Below, piece by piece: positions 18,365 through 26,828 of a stretch of DNA of 64,000 nucleotides; position 1 is the first letter of the stretch; every line of letters begins with the position of its first letter. The notes under the pieces are model-generated. The model did not search any database and was not told the DNA's origin. It saw only the letters and a program-made list of their open reading frames with translations. The stretch spans positions 62,001 through 126,000 of the forward strand of contig NZ_AJLK01000073.1 in the NCBI RefSeq assembly GCF_000317205.1. The letters are read 5' to 3'. Origin of the DNA: Fischerella muscicola PCC 7414. GTDB taxonomy: Bacteria; Cyanobacteriota; Cyanobacteriia; Cyanobacteriales; Nostocaceae. The translations under genes were made by a program, and so were the position numbers.

Positions 18365-18481
18365 GTGAATTACCAGGAAACTCCAGAACTTCCCGCCAAT
18401 GTTGTTTCAAATAAAAGCGCCAGTGAATACGGTGCAAAACCTGGCGCTGGTGCTATCGGTTATTTGGAAGCATTATTGTAA
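18365..18481 (+). CDS. Possible 38-residue peptide gene or gene remnant
   Basis: A GTG-started frame of 38 codons ends in a Gly/Ala-rich stretch (G-A-K-P-G-A-G-A-I-G-Y-L-E-A-L-L). There is a stop two codons before the GTG and no clear ribosome binding site. I do not recognise a family. The even composition differs from the surrounding AT-rich spacer, so it could be the 3' end of a lost gene as easily as a real small gene. Confidence 0.25.
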   Translation: MNYQETPELPANVVSNKSASEYGAKPGAGAIGYLEALL

Positions 18482-18737
18482 GCAAAGAGTTAATGATACG
18501 CTAGGGGGTCAGACCCTTCATTAGGGATTGGGGAGGTGTGAGGAGTGGGGGACAAGGAGGACAAGGGAGACAAGGAGGACTACTAACCACTAACTCTTGA
18601 TCCTTGAGTTATATCAAGTTCGGCTAATTGCTTACAATATTATGCTTCGCTGTTGATCATTGGTTTTTCCCATTACCGATTACCCATTACCTATTACCAG
18701 CCTACGCGACAGTATAAGTATTTAAGCGAACATGATA
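18482..18737. repeat. Repeat-bearing spacer before the COP23 gene end
   Basis: Together with 18307-18364 this spacer has no supported gene. It contains a GGGAGACAAGGAGGACAAG-type STRR (about 18530-18580) and, at 18615-18630, the reverse complement of the 16-base word found at 537-552. Confidence 0.6.
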
Positions 18738-19541
18738 TTACTTGAAATTTCTGGGATTGAGACGAGTACCAGACTGAGTCCGAGTCTGGGTTTGGGTTTG
18801 AGTTTGGGTTTTAATTGCTACACCTTTTTTAAGTTGGCTACCAGTACCACCATCTTTCTGATCCAAGAAAGGTTTGAGGTTAACTGGCCCTTTAGATGTA
18901 CGGGTATTGTTATTGCCGCCACCAAAAATAGTTCTAGCCTGGTTATATATTTGTTCGACTTGGCTACCGCCGCTATTACGACTGCTATAAGTATTGACGG
19001 CTATGGTTTGCTGACCGTTGTCGGCTGAGATCAGGTTTTGAAAGACGCTATTGCGTACGTTATAGGGGTCGTATCCGGGAGGTACTGTCAGTACAATTCG
19101 GCAAGCTGGGTTAGCTTCACTAGTTACGCAGAGAACATTGTATCCATTCTGTGTGGCATTACGGAGTTCTGTCAAGCCATCTGGGCGGTAACTTTCCAAG
19201 CGCTGGGCTATGGTCGCGCAGCGTTTATATTCATCCCAACCACCGCCCAATCTTTGCGGAGTCGCCCAAGGAAAGAATTGCCCTGGTTGGCTTTCTGGTT
19301 GGTACATCACTGTATACTGTCCGTTATAGTTTTGACAGCTAAACCGGGCATTGGTGCTGTATGTAGTAGAAGTGCTGGTTGTAGTGTTTGAAGAACTAGT
19401 TGTGGTTGAAGTACCGTTAGCTGGTTGGGTTGGCACTACCACATCACCAACTTGTGCGGAAGCGATCGCATTACCTACAAATACAGTTAAACCCAGACCG
19501 CTAGCTGCAATTAATTTCAAAATTCGTGATGACATAGACAT
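18738..19541 (-). CDS. COP23 domain secreted protein
   Basis: A 267-residue protein with a signal peptide (about 1-30, cleaved near A-S-A-Q), a Thr/Ser-rich linker (about 41-66), then a COP23 domain: ARFSCQNYNGQYTVMYQP, WDEYKRCATIAQRLESYRPDGL, NVLCVTSEANPACRIVL. The name comes from a peripheral circadian oscillating protein of Cyanothece; the function is not known. The conserved cysteines probably form disulfides outside the cytoplasm. The C-terminus is basic with TQTQTQTQT repeats encoded by a (TTTGGG/TCTGGG) run near 18780-18815. It lies downstream of recG on the same strand, with 144 bases between. Confidence 0.85.
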   Translation of the reverse strand: MSMSSRILKLIAASGLGLTVFVGNAIASAQVGDVVVPTQPANGTSTTTSSSNTTTSTSTTYSTNARFSCQNYNGQYTVMYQPESQPGQFFPWATPQRLGGGWDEYKRCATIAQRLESYRPDGLTELRNATQNGYNVLCVTSEANPACRIVLTVPPGYDPYNVRNSVFQNLISADNGQQTIAVNTYSSRNSGGSQVEQIYNQARTIFGGGNNNTRTSKGPVNLKPFLDQKDGGTGSQLKKGVAIKTQTQTQTQTRTQSGTRLNPRNFK

Positions 19542-19685
19542 AAGAATTTACACTGATATCAATCAAATTAGGGAGTTGTTATATTCAATGACGAAAATTT
19601 TTTGGTTTTGATTCAGGTATGGAATGTATTTTTTCTTCCCTTTTTTGAATACGCCTACAGGTAAGTTTTAGTTCCCGATCCCTTC

Positions 19686-22217
19686 TTAGGTCAAAATCGC
19701 TCCACCCATTAACCGTTCATAGCGATACTTTAATTCTTCTTTCATCAAATACCAACGCTCTAAGGCTGCATCTATTTCTATGACTTTTTCCGCAGCTTGC
19801 CGCGCTAGCATTAATACTTCTTCGTCTTCCACTAAACTCGCTAAGGTAAAATCTGGCACACCTGATTGGCGAGTTCCCAGTACTTCACCTGGACCACGAA
19901 ACCGCATATCCATTTCGGAAATAAAAAAGCCATCTTGGGACTGTTCCAATACTTTGAGCCGTTGTTGAGCGTCGGGACTTCTAGAACTACTCATCAGTAA
20001 ACAGTAGGATTGCGCTGCACCTCGCCCAACACGTCCCCGTAGCTGGTGCAATTGCGACAAACCGAATCGTTCGGCATTTTCTATGAGCATAACTGTAGCA
20101 TTAGGTACGTCCACACCCACTTCCACCACGGTAGTAGAAACCAAGATTTGAGTTTCATTGTCACGAAATTTATTAATTGCCTCGTCTTTCTCAGCAGAAC
20201 TCATGCGACCATGTAACAACCCAACCTGAAAATCAGGAAACACACTTTCTTTTAACTTTTGATGTTCCTCTGTTGCCGATCGCAAATCCAATTTTTCTGA
20301 TTCTTCCACTAAGGGTAAAACCACGTAAACCTGACGCCCTTGAGCGATTTCCCGCCGCATCAAATCGTAAGCTTGAGGACGCTGCTGACTGGTTAATACT
20401 GTGGTTTGAATTTTTTGCCGCCCTGGGGGCAATTCATCAATTTGACTCACATCCAAGTCCCCATGAATTGTCAGCGCTAGTGTCCGAGGAATTGGTGTAG
20501 CTGTCATCGTTAATACATGGGGTTGCTCGCCTTTTTGCTGTAATTTTGCTCGTTGTTCCACCCCAAAGCGGTGCTGTTCGTCAATGACTACTAAACCCAA
20601 GCGATGAAAGTTGACAGGGTTCTGAATTAAGGCATGAGTCCCCACCAACAGAGGCAATTCTCCTGTTTCTAACTGGGCGTGAATTTGTCGCCGTTTTGCA
20701 GTTTTTGTGGAGCCTGTCAGTAATTCTACTGGTAAATATAGTAAGTTAAACCAGCTAACTAGCTTGCGATAATGTTGTTCTGCTAGTACTTCTGTGGGAG
20801 CCATGAATGCTGCTTGATACCCAGATTCAATCGCGGCTAAGATGGCAACTACAGCCACAACCGTTTTCCCAGAACCGACATCACCTTGCACCAGACGATT
20901 CATCGGCACTGGTTTTTGCAAGTCGTTGAGAATATCGTTAATAACTCGTTGCTGGGCGTTAGTCAGCTTAAAAGGCAGTATCTCGTAAAATTTATCTAAT
21001 AATTGACCTCTGGGTGCAAGCACAGCGCTAGTTTGAATTTGCTTGGCTTGGTGCTGACGTTGCAGTAAACCTAGTTGTAGGTAGAAAAATTCATCAAATA
21101 CGAGGCGGCGACGGGCATGTTGTAAAGTGTCGCTATCTGAAGGGTAATGGATATTAGCGATCGCGTCTTTCAATTCCATTAACCCATATTTTCCTCTTAA
21201 ACCACTAGGTAGAGGATCTTTTAAATGTGCCGCAGTTGGCAAAGCAGCAATTATCGCCTGTCGCACCAAATCTGCACCCACACCCTCAGTTAGGGCATAG
21301 ACAGGCACTACCCGCCCGATAGTCAAAGATTCTATCGTATCACCTGGGTTAGCCAAAACTTCTAGTTCTGGGTCTTCTAGCGTTAAACCATATTTAGTTC
21401 CTTTCACCAACCCACACGCCGCCACAATACTACCTACTGGATAGCGGCGTTTTAAACTTTCCTGCCAAGCACGACTGGTAAAGCGTGTACCTGCAAAAAA
21501 GCGGCTGATTTTGATTTTGCCAGTATCATCCCGCAGTAAAAGTTCTAAAATTGTCAATTTTTGATTCTTTTGGCTGGTACGACAATTGCAACTTTTCACC
21601 GCCGCCACTATCGTTACCGTCTCACCCGCCTCTAATTCGCTGATACTGACCTGACGCGCATAATCAATATGGTCGCGGGGATAGTAAAAAAGCAAATCGC
21701 GCACAGTGTATAAACTGAGACGTGCTAATTTTTCAGCCTTTCGTAATCCAATTTCCGGTAAATCCTTTAATTTTTGATCTAGCTTTGGGGCAAGAGTACG
21801 ACTTACCTCTGCGACAATTTGAGATTTAGGATTGGGTTTTTTAGATTTGGCAGCAGAAGACAAAGAGGCAATATTTCTTCCCTGTCCCCCTTGTCCCCCT
21901 TGTCCCCCGTGTCCCCCCTGTTTCCGCGTCCCCGCCTCTCCTTCCTGCTGTTCCAGTTGATAAAGATAGTTACTAGTCTCCAATACTAAATTTTTTCTAT
22001 CTTCAAGTCCCAGATTTGGATAATTAGAAAATTGAGTCGCCAGTTGTTGCCAGCGGCGGCGTTCATAACTTGGTAAGTCATTGGGAAATTTACCGAAAGT
22101 TAAGGTAAAGAACTCACTGAAGCGGTATTGTCTACCCACCAAGTCAGTAAAACCCTGTTCTTCTTCTATTGCCAGGGCTTTTTGCAATCTTATCCAGTCT
22201 GGTTTGTCGATAGTCAT
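19686..22217 (-). CDS. recG: ATP-dependent DNA helicase RecG
   Basis: An 843-residue helicase that remodels stalled replication forks and Holliday junctions. It has a cyanobacterial N-terminal extension, a wedge/OB region (about 190-330) and the two RecA-like domains, with Walker A GDVGSGKTVVA, motif II DEQH, TMTATPIPRTLAL and the C-terminal QLRGRVGRG. The family elsewhere is about 690 residues; the extra length is at the N-terminus. Residues 92-118 are a Gly/Gln-rich stretch (GGHGGQGGQGGQG) encoded by four 9-base CTTGTCCCC-type repeats, identical in kind to intergenic STRRs, so repeat DNA has entered the gene in frame. Confidence 0.96.
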   Translation of the reverse strand: MTIDKPDWIRLQKALAIEEEQGFTDLVGRQYRFSEFFTLTFGKFPNDLPSYERRRWQQLATQFSNYPNLGLEDRKNLVLETSNYLYQLEQQEGEAGTRKQGGHGGQGGQGGQGRNIASLSSAAKSKKPNPKSQIVAEVSRTLAPKLDQKLKDLPEIGLRKAEKLARLSLYTVRDLLFYYPRDHIDYARQVSISELEAGETVTIVAAVKSCNCRTSQKNQKLTILELLLRDDTGKIKISRFFAGTRFTSRAWQESLKRRYPVGSIVAACGLVKGTKYGLTLEDPELEVLANPGDTIESLTIGRVVPVYALTEGVGADLVRQAIIAALPTAAHLKDPLPSGLRGKYGLMELKDAIANIHYPSDSDTLQHARRRLVFDEFFYLQLGLLQRQHQAKQIQTSAVLAPRGQLLDKFYEILPFKLTNAQQRVINDILNDLQKPVPMNRLVQGDVGSGKTVVAVVAILAAIESGYQAAFMAPTEVLAEQHYRKLVSWFNLLYLPVELLTGSTKTAKRRQIHAQLETGELPLLVGTHALIQNPVNFHRLGLVVIDEQHRFGVEQRAKLQQKGEQPHVLTMTATPIPRTLALTIHGDLDVSQIDELPPGRQKIQTTVLTSQQRPQAYDLMRREIAQGRQVYVVLPLVEESEKLDLRSATEEHQKLKESVFPDFQVGLLHGRMSSAEKDEAINKFRDNETQILVSTTVVEVGVDVPNATVMLIENAERFGLSQLHQLRGRVGRGAAQSYCLLMSSSRSPDAQQRLKVLEQSQDGFFISEMDMRFRGPGEVLGTRQSGVPDFTLASLVEDEEVLMLARQAAEKVIEIDAALERWYLMKEELKYRYERLMGGAILT
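21864..21944 (-). repeat. 9-base STRR inside recG
   Basis: Consecutive 9-base units (CTTGTCCCC and close variants on the + strand) lie within the recG N-terminal extension and encode G-G-Q/H tripeptide repeats. The same unit is frequent between genes, for example near 5510-5530, 25825-25855 and 40315-40340. Confidence 0.85.
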
Positions 22218-22280
22218 TAGTAATTGGTCACTGGTAATTGGTAATTGGTCACTGGTAATTGGTCATTGGTTATTTAGTTG
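22214..22280. repeat. STRR at the recG start
   Basis: Tandem GGTAATTGGTCACT-type units lie immediately upstream of the recG ATG. They occupy the place where the ribosome binding site and promoter would be, and no clear Shine-Dalgarno sequence remains. Confidence 0.7.
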
Positions 22281-22350
22281 GAATAGAACTCTTACTCTAG
22301 AGTTTTGAGCCAGGACGAAGGACAAATGACAAATAACAAATGACAAAAAA

Positions 22351-23268
22351 CTAATCTTCATACCAACTAGCACGCCATGCTGCTTCAGCTTGGGCAATTG
22401 ACCGTTCCCGCAGTTTTTTCTGATACTCTAGTCCTAGTTTATTCAGCTGGACTAGAATATTGCGAATCTGCTTGCGCTCTGATGAAAGTTTGGTGTCGGA
22501 AAACTCAATTTCTACAAGACGCAGGTTAATGGCCATGAGCTGTGTCAAGCTAGACTCTTCTGATTGTTGCCCATTTTCAATTTCAATCACCAAGCTCATT
22601 AAGTTAGGTGGACTTGGTACTATATCCGCAGATGCTTCCGAACTAACCGCCTCCAAAATCGGTTCTGGTAATTTTTGAGGCAAGATTTTGGCTTTTTGTA
22701 GCAGGAGGTTAGCCTCATGAGAAATTCTTCTAAGAGTATATTGTGTGGCTCTCTCTATGTACTGTTGCCATTTTGCTAGTTCTATCGGGTTTGCAGAGGA
22801 AGGGAAAGTAGGATCAACAGGTAAAGAGGAGAAATTTGTGTCTTCTTGTTTTTCTGGTTGCTCTTGTTCCTCCTCTGGGTCACTTTCTATATCAGTTGCT
22901 TCTTGTGCAGAGACAATATCAGGCTCATCTTGATTGCATTCTGGGAGTTTTTCACTTTCCACGTCCTGCGGCTGTAGCTTTTCTTCTTCCCCATTAATTA
23001 GAGCTAGCAACTGCTGTGCTGACTTTTTACCTAGCTTGCGGAGTGACTGCTGCAAATTTTGCCGCTGACTCAAGCTTAATTTGAGAAAGTTTTCAGAATA
23101 CCCTTGAGTACACAAGTGATAAGCCGCCAGAATCAACTGCTGTTGTACGGCTTGTCCCAGAGTCCTTAGATAACTGGTATAAGCGGTTTGCAGTTCTTTA
23201 GCGATCGCGGCGATCGCTTCTTCTAAAGCTGCAAGATCCCGCTCAATTCGCTCGATTGGTCTCGCCAT
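22351..23268 (-). CDS. Conserved coiled-coil protein of unknown function
   Basis: A 305-residue soluble protein starting MARPIERIERDLAALEEAI; the ATG at 23268 is preferred over an in-frame start 45 bases upstream. The N-terminal third (about 1-105) is strongly helical, followed by a very acidic linker (about 115-165, EESDPEEEQEQPE-like), and a C-terminal helical region (about 170-305). I recognise the pattern as a cyanobacterial conserved protein without known function. It lies upstream of recG on the same strand with 133 bases between, so co-transcription is possible but the repeat array makes it uncertain. Confidence 0.6.
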   Translation of the reverse strand: MARPIERIERDLAALEEAIAAIAKELQTAYTSYLRTLGQAVQQQLILAAYHLCTQGYSENFLKLSLSQRQNLQQSLRKLGKKSAQQLLALINGEEEKLQPQDVESEKLPECNQDEPDIVSAQEATDIESDPEEEQEQPEKQEDTNFSSLPVDPTFPSSANPIELAKWQQYIERATQYTLRRISHEANLLLQKAKILPQKLPEPILEAVSSEASADIVPSPPNLMSLVIEIENGQQSEESSLTQLMAINLRLVEIEFSDTKLSSERKQIRNILVQLNKLGLEYQKKLRERSIAQAEAAWRASWYED

Positions 23269-23548
23269 ATTCTCTACTGATTGCCCATTGCAAACCGAAC
23301 ATAAATAGTACAAAAGTACGCTTACATTCTAGGATAGTTGTCCAAAGATTTTAAATTTTAGCTTGATTTTGTTGGTTGTTGGTTAATATTCGTTGATGGA
23401 AATAGCGATCGCTCCGAATAGAATTAACGACTAAGATAAGCGTCAGCAGACGGCCTTTGCAACCCTACAGTCTTGATCAACTTGTTGCGTTGCTGAGGCG
23501 ATGCTGTGAGCAAAAACTTTTCAGATATTGGTTGTTACAAAATTATAG

Positions 23549-23757
23549 TCTTCTACGACATACCTACAGATTTCACGAGTCGGTAATGTCCATGATGCCC
23601 AAGACTTGACTACTCAAACGTTTTTGGCAGCCCAAGAAGCCATCGCTAATTTTCGAGGACGGAGTAAATTTACTACTTGGTTGATGGGAGTTGCCTCTCG
23701 CAAGACAGCAGATCACTTCCGTCGCCAACGAGCAACCTTGCCATTCTCTTACCTTAA
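23549..23757 (+). pseudogene. ECF sigma factor remnant (region 2)
   Basis: The frame reads R-V-G-N-V-H-D-A-Q-D-L-T-T-Q-T-F-L, then F-R-G-R-S-K-F-T-T-W-L-M-G-V-A, then D-H-F-R-R-Q-R. This is region 2 of an ECF-type sigma-70 factor (core-polymerase binding and -10 recognition). There is no in-frame start before it, the N-terminal helix is cut, and region 4 is absent. The similarity stops where a 21-base dispersed repeat (23756-23776, also at 47646-47666) begins. I read it as a decayed gene whose 3' part was lost at the repeat. Confidence 0.72.
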
Positions 23758-23827
23758 GCCTATGAACGCGTCTACAAACTTTTCGCAAAATCCAAAATAG
23801 TATGAGTTCGATGCGCGCTCTACCCGT

Positions 23828-23861
23828 AGATCCCCGACTTTTTCAGAAAAGTCGGGGATCT
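23828..23861. terminator. Strong hairpin, dispersed GATCCCCGAC repeat
   Basis: A 15-base perfect stem (AGATCCCCGACTTTT and its complement) closes on a four-base TCAG loop. It can act as a bidirectional terminator after the sigma remnant. The GATCCCCGACTTTT palindrome is a frequent dispersed element in cyanobacterial genomes. Confidence 0.6.
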
Positions 23862-23920
23862 TGTTTTGACGAATAATTTTAGGACTGATTTTTAACGCTT
23901 CGACTTTAGTAAATTAAGAC

Positions 23921-23955
23921 AAAAAACAGGTGAACTATACTTATAGTTCACCTGT
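23921..23955 (-). terminator. Rho-independent terminator of rpsB-tsf
   Basis: On the minus strand ACAGGTGAACTATA is followed within two bases by its exact complement and then by TTTTTTG. It lies about 100 bases after the tsf stop, the expected place for the operon end. Confidence 0.85.
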
Positions 23956-24002
23956 CCTAAAAATAGTTAATCGTTGGTAGTTAGCTGTTATAGTCACTAG
24001 TC

Positions 24003-24048
24003 TATCAAACCATTAACAAACAACAACCAACTAACAACCAACAACTAA
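24003..24048. repeat. STRR array after tsf
   Basis: Heptamer-type units of AACAACCAA and variants lie between the tsf stop and its terminator hairpin. Confidence 0.75.
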
Positions 24049-24050
24049 AA

Positions 24051-24710
24051 TTACTTATTACCCATCTGAGCAGCTACTTCATCTGCAAAGTTGCTTTCTT
24101 GCTTTTCAATTCCTTCACCCAGAACAAAGCGAACAAAACGACGCACTTGGATATTTTCACCAAGTTGGGCGATCGCTTGTTTCACTAGTTCTTCTACTGT
24201 GATGCTTTGATCACGGATGTAAGGCTGATCCATCAAAGTCATTTCTTTCAGGCGCTTATCAATGCGTCCCTGAACAATTTTTTCTTTAACGTTATCAGGC
24301 TTGTTGGAAATGTCATCCCGTCCCATCTCAATATCTTTTTCCTTTTGGACGATATCAGCTGGGATGTCTGACACTTTCACATACTCTACGTTTGGACAAG
24401 CCGCAATTTGCATGGCGATATTCCGCACCAGGGTTTGAAACTCTTCGCGACGAGCAACAAAGTCAGTCTCACAGTTAACTTCAACAAGTACACCGACTCT
24501 ACCACCAGTGTGGATGTAGCTGCCTACGAGTCCTTCTGCCGCCACCCGATCCGCTTTGGCTCCAGCTTTGGCAATACCCTTCTTACGCAGCCATTCTTCG
24601 GCTTTTGCCAGATCACCATCATTTTCTTTTAGCGCCTTTTTGCAGTCCATCATGCCGGCGCCAGTTTTTTGGCGTAGCTCTTGGACGAGTTTTGCAGATA
24701 TTTCCGCCAT
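24051..24710 (-). CDS. tsf: Elongation factor Ts
   Basis: EF-Ts exchanges GDP for GTP on EF-Tu. The 219-residue protein begins with the UBA-like N-terminal domain ([13 protein letters not shown]) and has the signature [12 protein letters not shown] and the core motif [12 protein letters not shown]. The length matches the short cyanobacterial and plastid form, with a reduced dimerisation domain. It follows rpsB by 130 bases on the same strand, the usual bacterial rpsB-tsf order, with a GAACAGT-type repeat (24772-24838) in between, and ends before a strong terminator. Confidence 0.97.
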   Translation of the reverse strand: MAEISAKLVQELRQKTGAGMMDCKKALKENDGDLAKAEEWLRKKGIAKAGAKADRVAAEGLVGSYIHTGGRVGVLVEVNCETDFVARREEFQTLVRNIAMQIAACPNVEYVKVSDIPADIVQKEKDIEMGRDDISNKPDNVKEKIVQGRIDKRLKEMTLMDQPYIRDQSITVEELVKQAIAQLGENIQVRRFVRFVLGEGIEKQESNFADEVAAQMGNK

Positions 24711-24840
24711 TTTGCCTCAATTCCTACTTAGACTGACAATTTTAATTGCTCTTGGGTTTTGAGTATTTTTCAGTGAACAGTGAACAGTGAACAGTTATCA
24801 ACTACTAATTATTCACTGATAACTGATAACTGATAACTGA

Positions 24841-25635
24841 TTATTCTTCCTCTTCATCGTCGGGAATGAACGAGTCAGCAAAATCGCTTTCTTCGTAATC
24901 GTATTCTTCCTCGGCGCCCTCGTAGTCTTCGTATTCTTCTTCTACATCCAGCTGACCGTGACGACCTTCATAAATTGCGTCCGCCAATTTACCAACAATC
25001 AGCTTAATTGAGCGGATGGCGTCATCATTCGCCGGAATCGGAATATCTACTACATCTGGATCACAGTTTGTATCCAGCATAGACACAATGGGAATTCCAA
25101 GTTTAATACATTCTTGCACTGCGTTGTATTCCCGGCGTTGGTCTACTATTACCACGACATCAGGAACTTTCCGCATTGTTTTAATGCCCCCCAGGTATTT
25201 CTGAAGCTTCGCCAACTCGCGGCGTAGCATTGAGGCTTCTTTTTTGGGCAATAAATCAAGAGCGCCGCTTTCTTCCCGACGTTCCAAATCTTTGAGACGG
25301 TCTACCCGCGTTTTGATCGTCGCCCAGTTAGTGAGCATTCCGCCCAACCAGCGCTGGTTAATGTAGTGAGCGCCACAACGGGAGGCTTCTTGAGCAATAA
25401 TACCTGCTGCTTGTCGCTTAGTGCCAACAAAGAGGAACTTTTTGCCCTGCTCTGCTTGCGATCGCATATAAGTATATGCTTCTTCCATTAACTGGGCTGT
25501 TTGCACCAAGTCAATGATATGTACTCCGTTACGGGCAGTATAGATATATGGAGACATTTTTGGGTTCCATCTGCGGGTCTGATGACCGAAATGAACCCCT
25601 GACTCCATCATTTGAGCCAAAGAAACTACTGGCAT
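24841..25635 (-). CDS. rpsB: 30S ribosomal protein S2
   Basis: A 264-residue S2 protein: [25 protein letters not shown] at the start, [19 protein letters not shown], and [23 protein letters not shown]. The C-terminal tail (about residues 228-264) is an acidic extension rich in Glu, Asp and Tyr, as is common in cyanobacteria. It heads the rpsB-tsf operon and is preceded by a structured leader. Confidence 0.98.
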   Translation of the reverse strand: MPVVSLAQMMESGVHFGHQTRRWNPKMSPYIYTARNGVHIIDLVQTAQLMEEAYTYMRSQAEQGKKFLFVGTKRQAAGIIAQEASRCGAHYINQRWLGGMLTNWATIKTRVDRLKDLERREESGALDLLPKKEASMLRRELAKLQKYLGGIKTMRKVPDVVVIVDQRREYNAVQECIKLGIPIVSMLDTNCDPDVVDIPIPANDDAIRSIKLIVGKLADAIYEGRHGQLDVEEEYEDYEGAEEEYDYEESDFADSFIPDDEEEE

Positions 25636-25663
25636 ATTTTCACTCCAATTCGGGTTAAACCTC

Positions 25664-25709
25664 CATCCAGGTGTATTTCCTTAATTGGAAACACCCGAAC
25701 TCCTGGATG
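25664..25709 (-). promoter_or_regulatory. Structured rpsB leader
   Basis: In the 75 bases before rpsB the minus-strand RNA can form a two-part stem: outer CATCCAGG with CCTGGATG and inner GGTGTTTCC with GGAAATACACC, around an AATTA loop. No U-run follows, and the ribosome binding site lies 20 bases downstream (TGGAGTG). The position suggests an S2-type autoregulatory leader. Confidence 0.5.
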
Positions 25710-25752
25710 TGCGGAATTTAAAGAACCATACTAGGGTAGCATATTTTGTGAG

Positions 25753-25801
25753 GGGTAATGGGTAATGGGTAATGGGTAATGGGTAATGGGTAATGGGTAA
25801 T
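25753..25801. repeat. (GGGTAAT)7 heptamer array
   Basis: Seven exact GGGTAAT units in a row. A pyrimidine-rich CTTGTCCCC-type array follows at about 25825-25860. The two lie between the rpsB leader and the end of the glycosyltransferase gene. Confidence 0.95.
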
Positions 25802-25868
25802 TGGGAAGAGACTTGTTAAATAATTCTCCCTTGTCCCCCGTGTCCCCCTTGTCCCTCCCGATCCCTGA

Positions 25869-26828
25869 TCACCTCACTTCCGCATACGCTTCATATACAC
25901 CCTTGACGTTATACCAATTGAGAAAAATTCGGGCAATTTCTAAAGCCAATTGGGGTTTACCTCTATTAATCAGCCATTGCAAAAAAGGAGCCATTGTACG
26001 CTCATTCAAAGCACCATTTAATGAAAGCATCCCCCACAATAAGCGATGTAACCAAGTCATCTGAATCATCATTCGCACTTCCCAAGTAGGGTGTTTTTGA
26101 TAAAATAAAACCCCCATTCTGCCACGCTGAATTTCTTTATCAATCAAGCTCTTAATTTGGTCTAGGCTAAAGGGTGGATGCCAATGGTAGCCTACTGCTT
26201 GTGGACATTTAATTAATGTTAAACCTAGTTTTTTCAGCCTCACGCCTAATTCTAAATCTTCCCAACCATAAAGTTGAAAACTAGTATCAAATAATCCCGC
26301 TTTCTCTAACCAATGCTTAGGAATCGCCACATTACCTGTAGCAAAAAAAGCGGCAGAAAAATCTGTGAGTTTGTATGGTTCAGAGGTGGGATGGTCAAAA
26401 TTGCAAGTGTTAATGACTGCACCATAGGTAAAGGCGCGATCGCTTCCCAATTTTTCCCGTCCCTGCACTAGTGCATCCGCATGAGCTTGCAGAAAATTCT
26501 CTGTCACCACTAAATCACTATCTATAAAGATAATAGTGTCTCCCTGCGCTTTCTCTATACCTAGATTCCGCGCTACAGCAGGACCTTGATGGTCTTGCTG
26601 AAAGGTTCGCACGTGGGGAAATTCGGTTTTGTGTATCTCCAACCATTCCAATGTGCCATCAGTAGAACCATCATCTACTAAGATTATTTCATAACCAGTG
26701 ATTGGACTGGATGCTCTTAATTGCTGTGTCTCTAATGCCCTAAGACACTTTTCCAAAATCGCCTTGCGATTGTATGTCGGTATAACAACGCTCAAAAACA
26801 CAGTATCACTCACCACACTATTACCCAT
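25869..26828 (-). CDS. Family 2 glycosyltransferase
   Basis: A 319-residue GT-A fold enzyme. It shows LSVVIPTYNRKAILEKCL at the start, the nucleotide-sugar motif ILVDDGSTDGT, the metal-binding IFIDSDLV and the acceptor-side motif LYGWEDLELGVRLKKLG (ED). The C-terminal part (about 240-319) is helical with amphipathic character and may touch the membrane. It probably adds a sugar to a surface polysaccharide or glycolipid; no other glycan gene is adjacent, so the substrate is open. It lies upstream of rpsB on the same strand but with 233 bases of repeats between. Confidence 0.9.
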   Translation of the reverse strand: MGNSVVSDTVFLSVVIPTYNRKAILEKCLRALETQQLRASSPITGYEIILVDDGSTDGTLEWLEIHKTEFPHVRTFQQDHQGPAVARNLGIEKAQGDTIIFIDSDLVVTENFLQAHADALVQGREKLGSDRAFTYGAVINTCNFDHPTSEPYKLTDFSAAFFATGNVAIPKHWLEKAGLFDTSFQLYGWEDLELGVRLKKLGLTLIKCPQAVGYHWHPPFSLDQIKSLIDKEIQRGRMGVLFYQKHPTWEVRMMIQMTWLHRLLWGMLSLNGALNERTMAPFLQWLINRGKPQLALEIARIFLNWYNVKGVYEAYAEVR

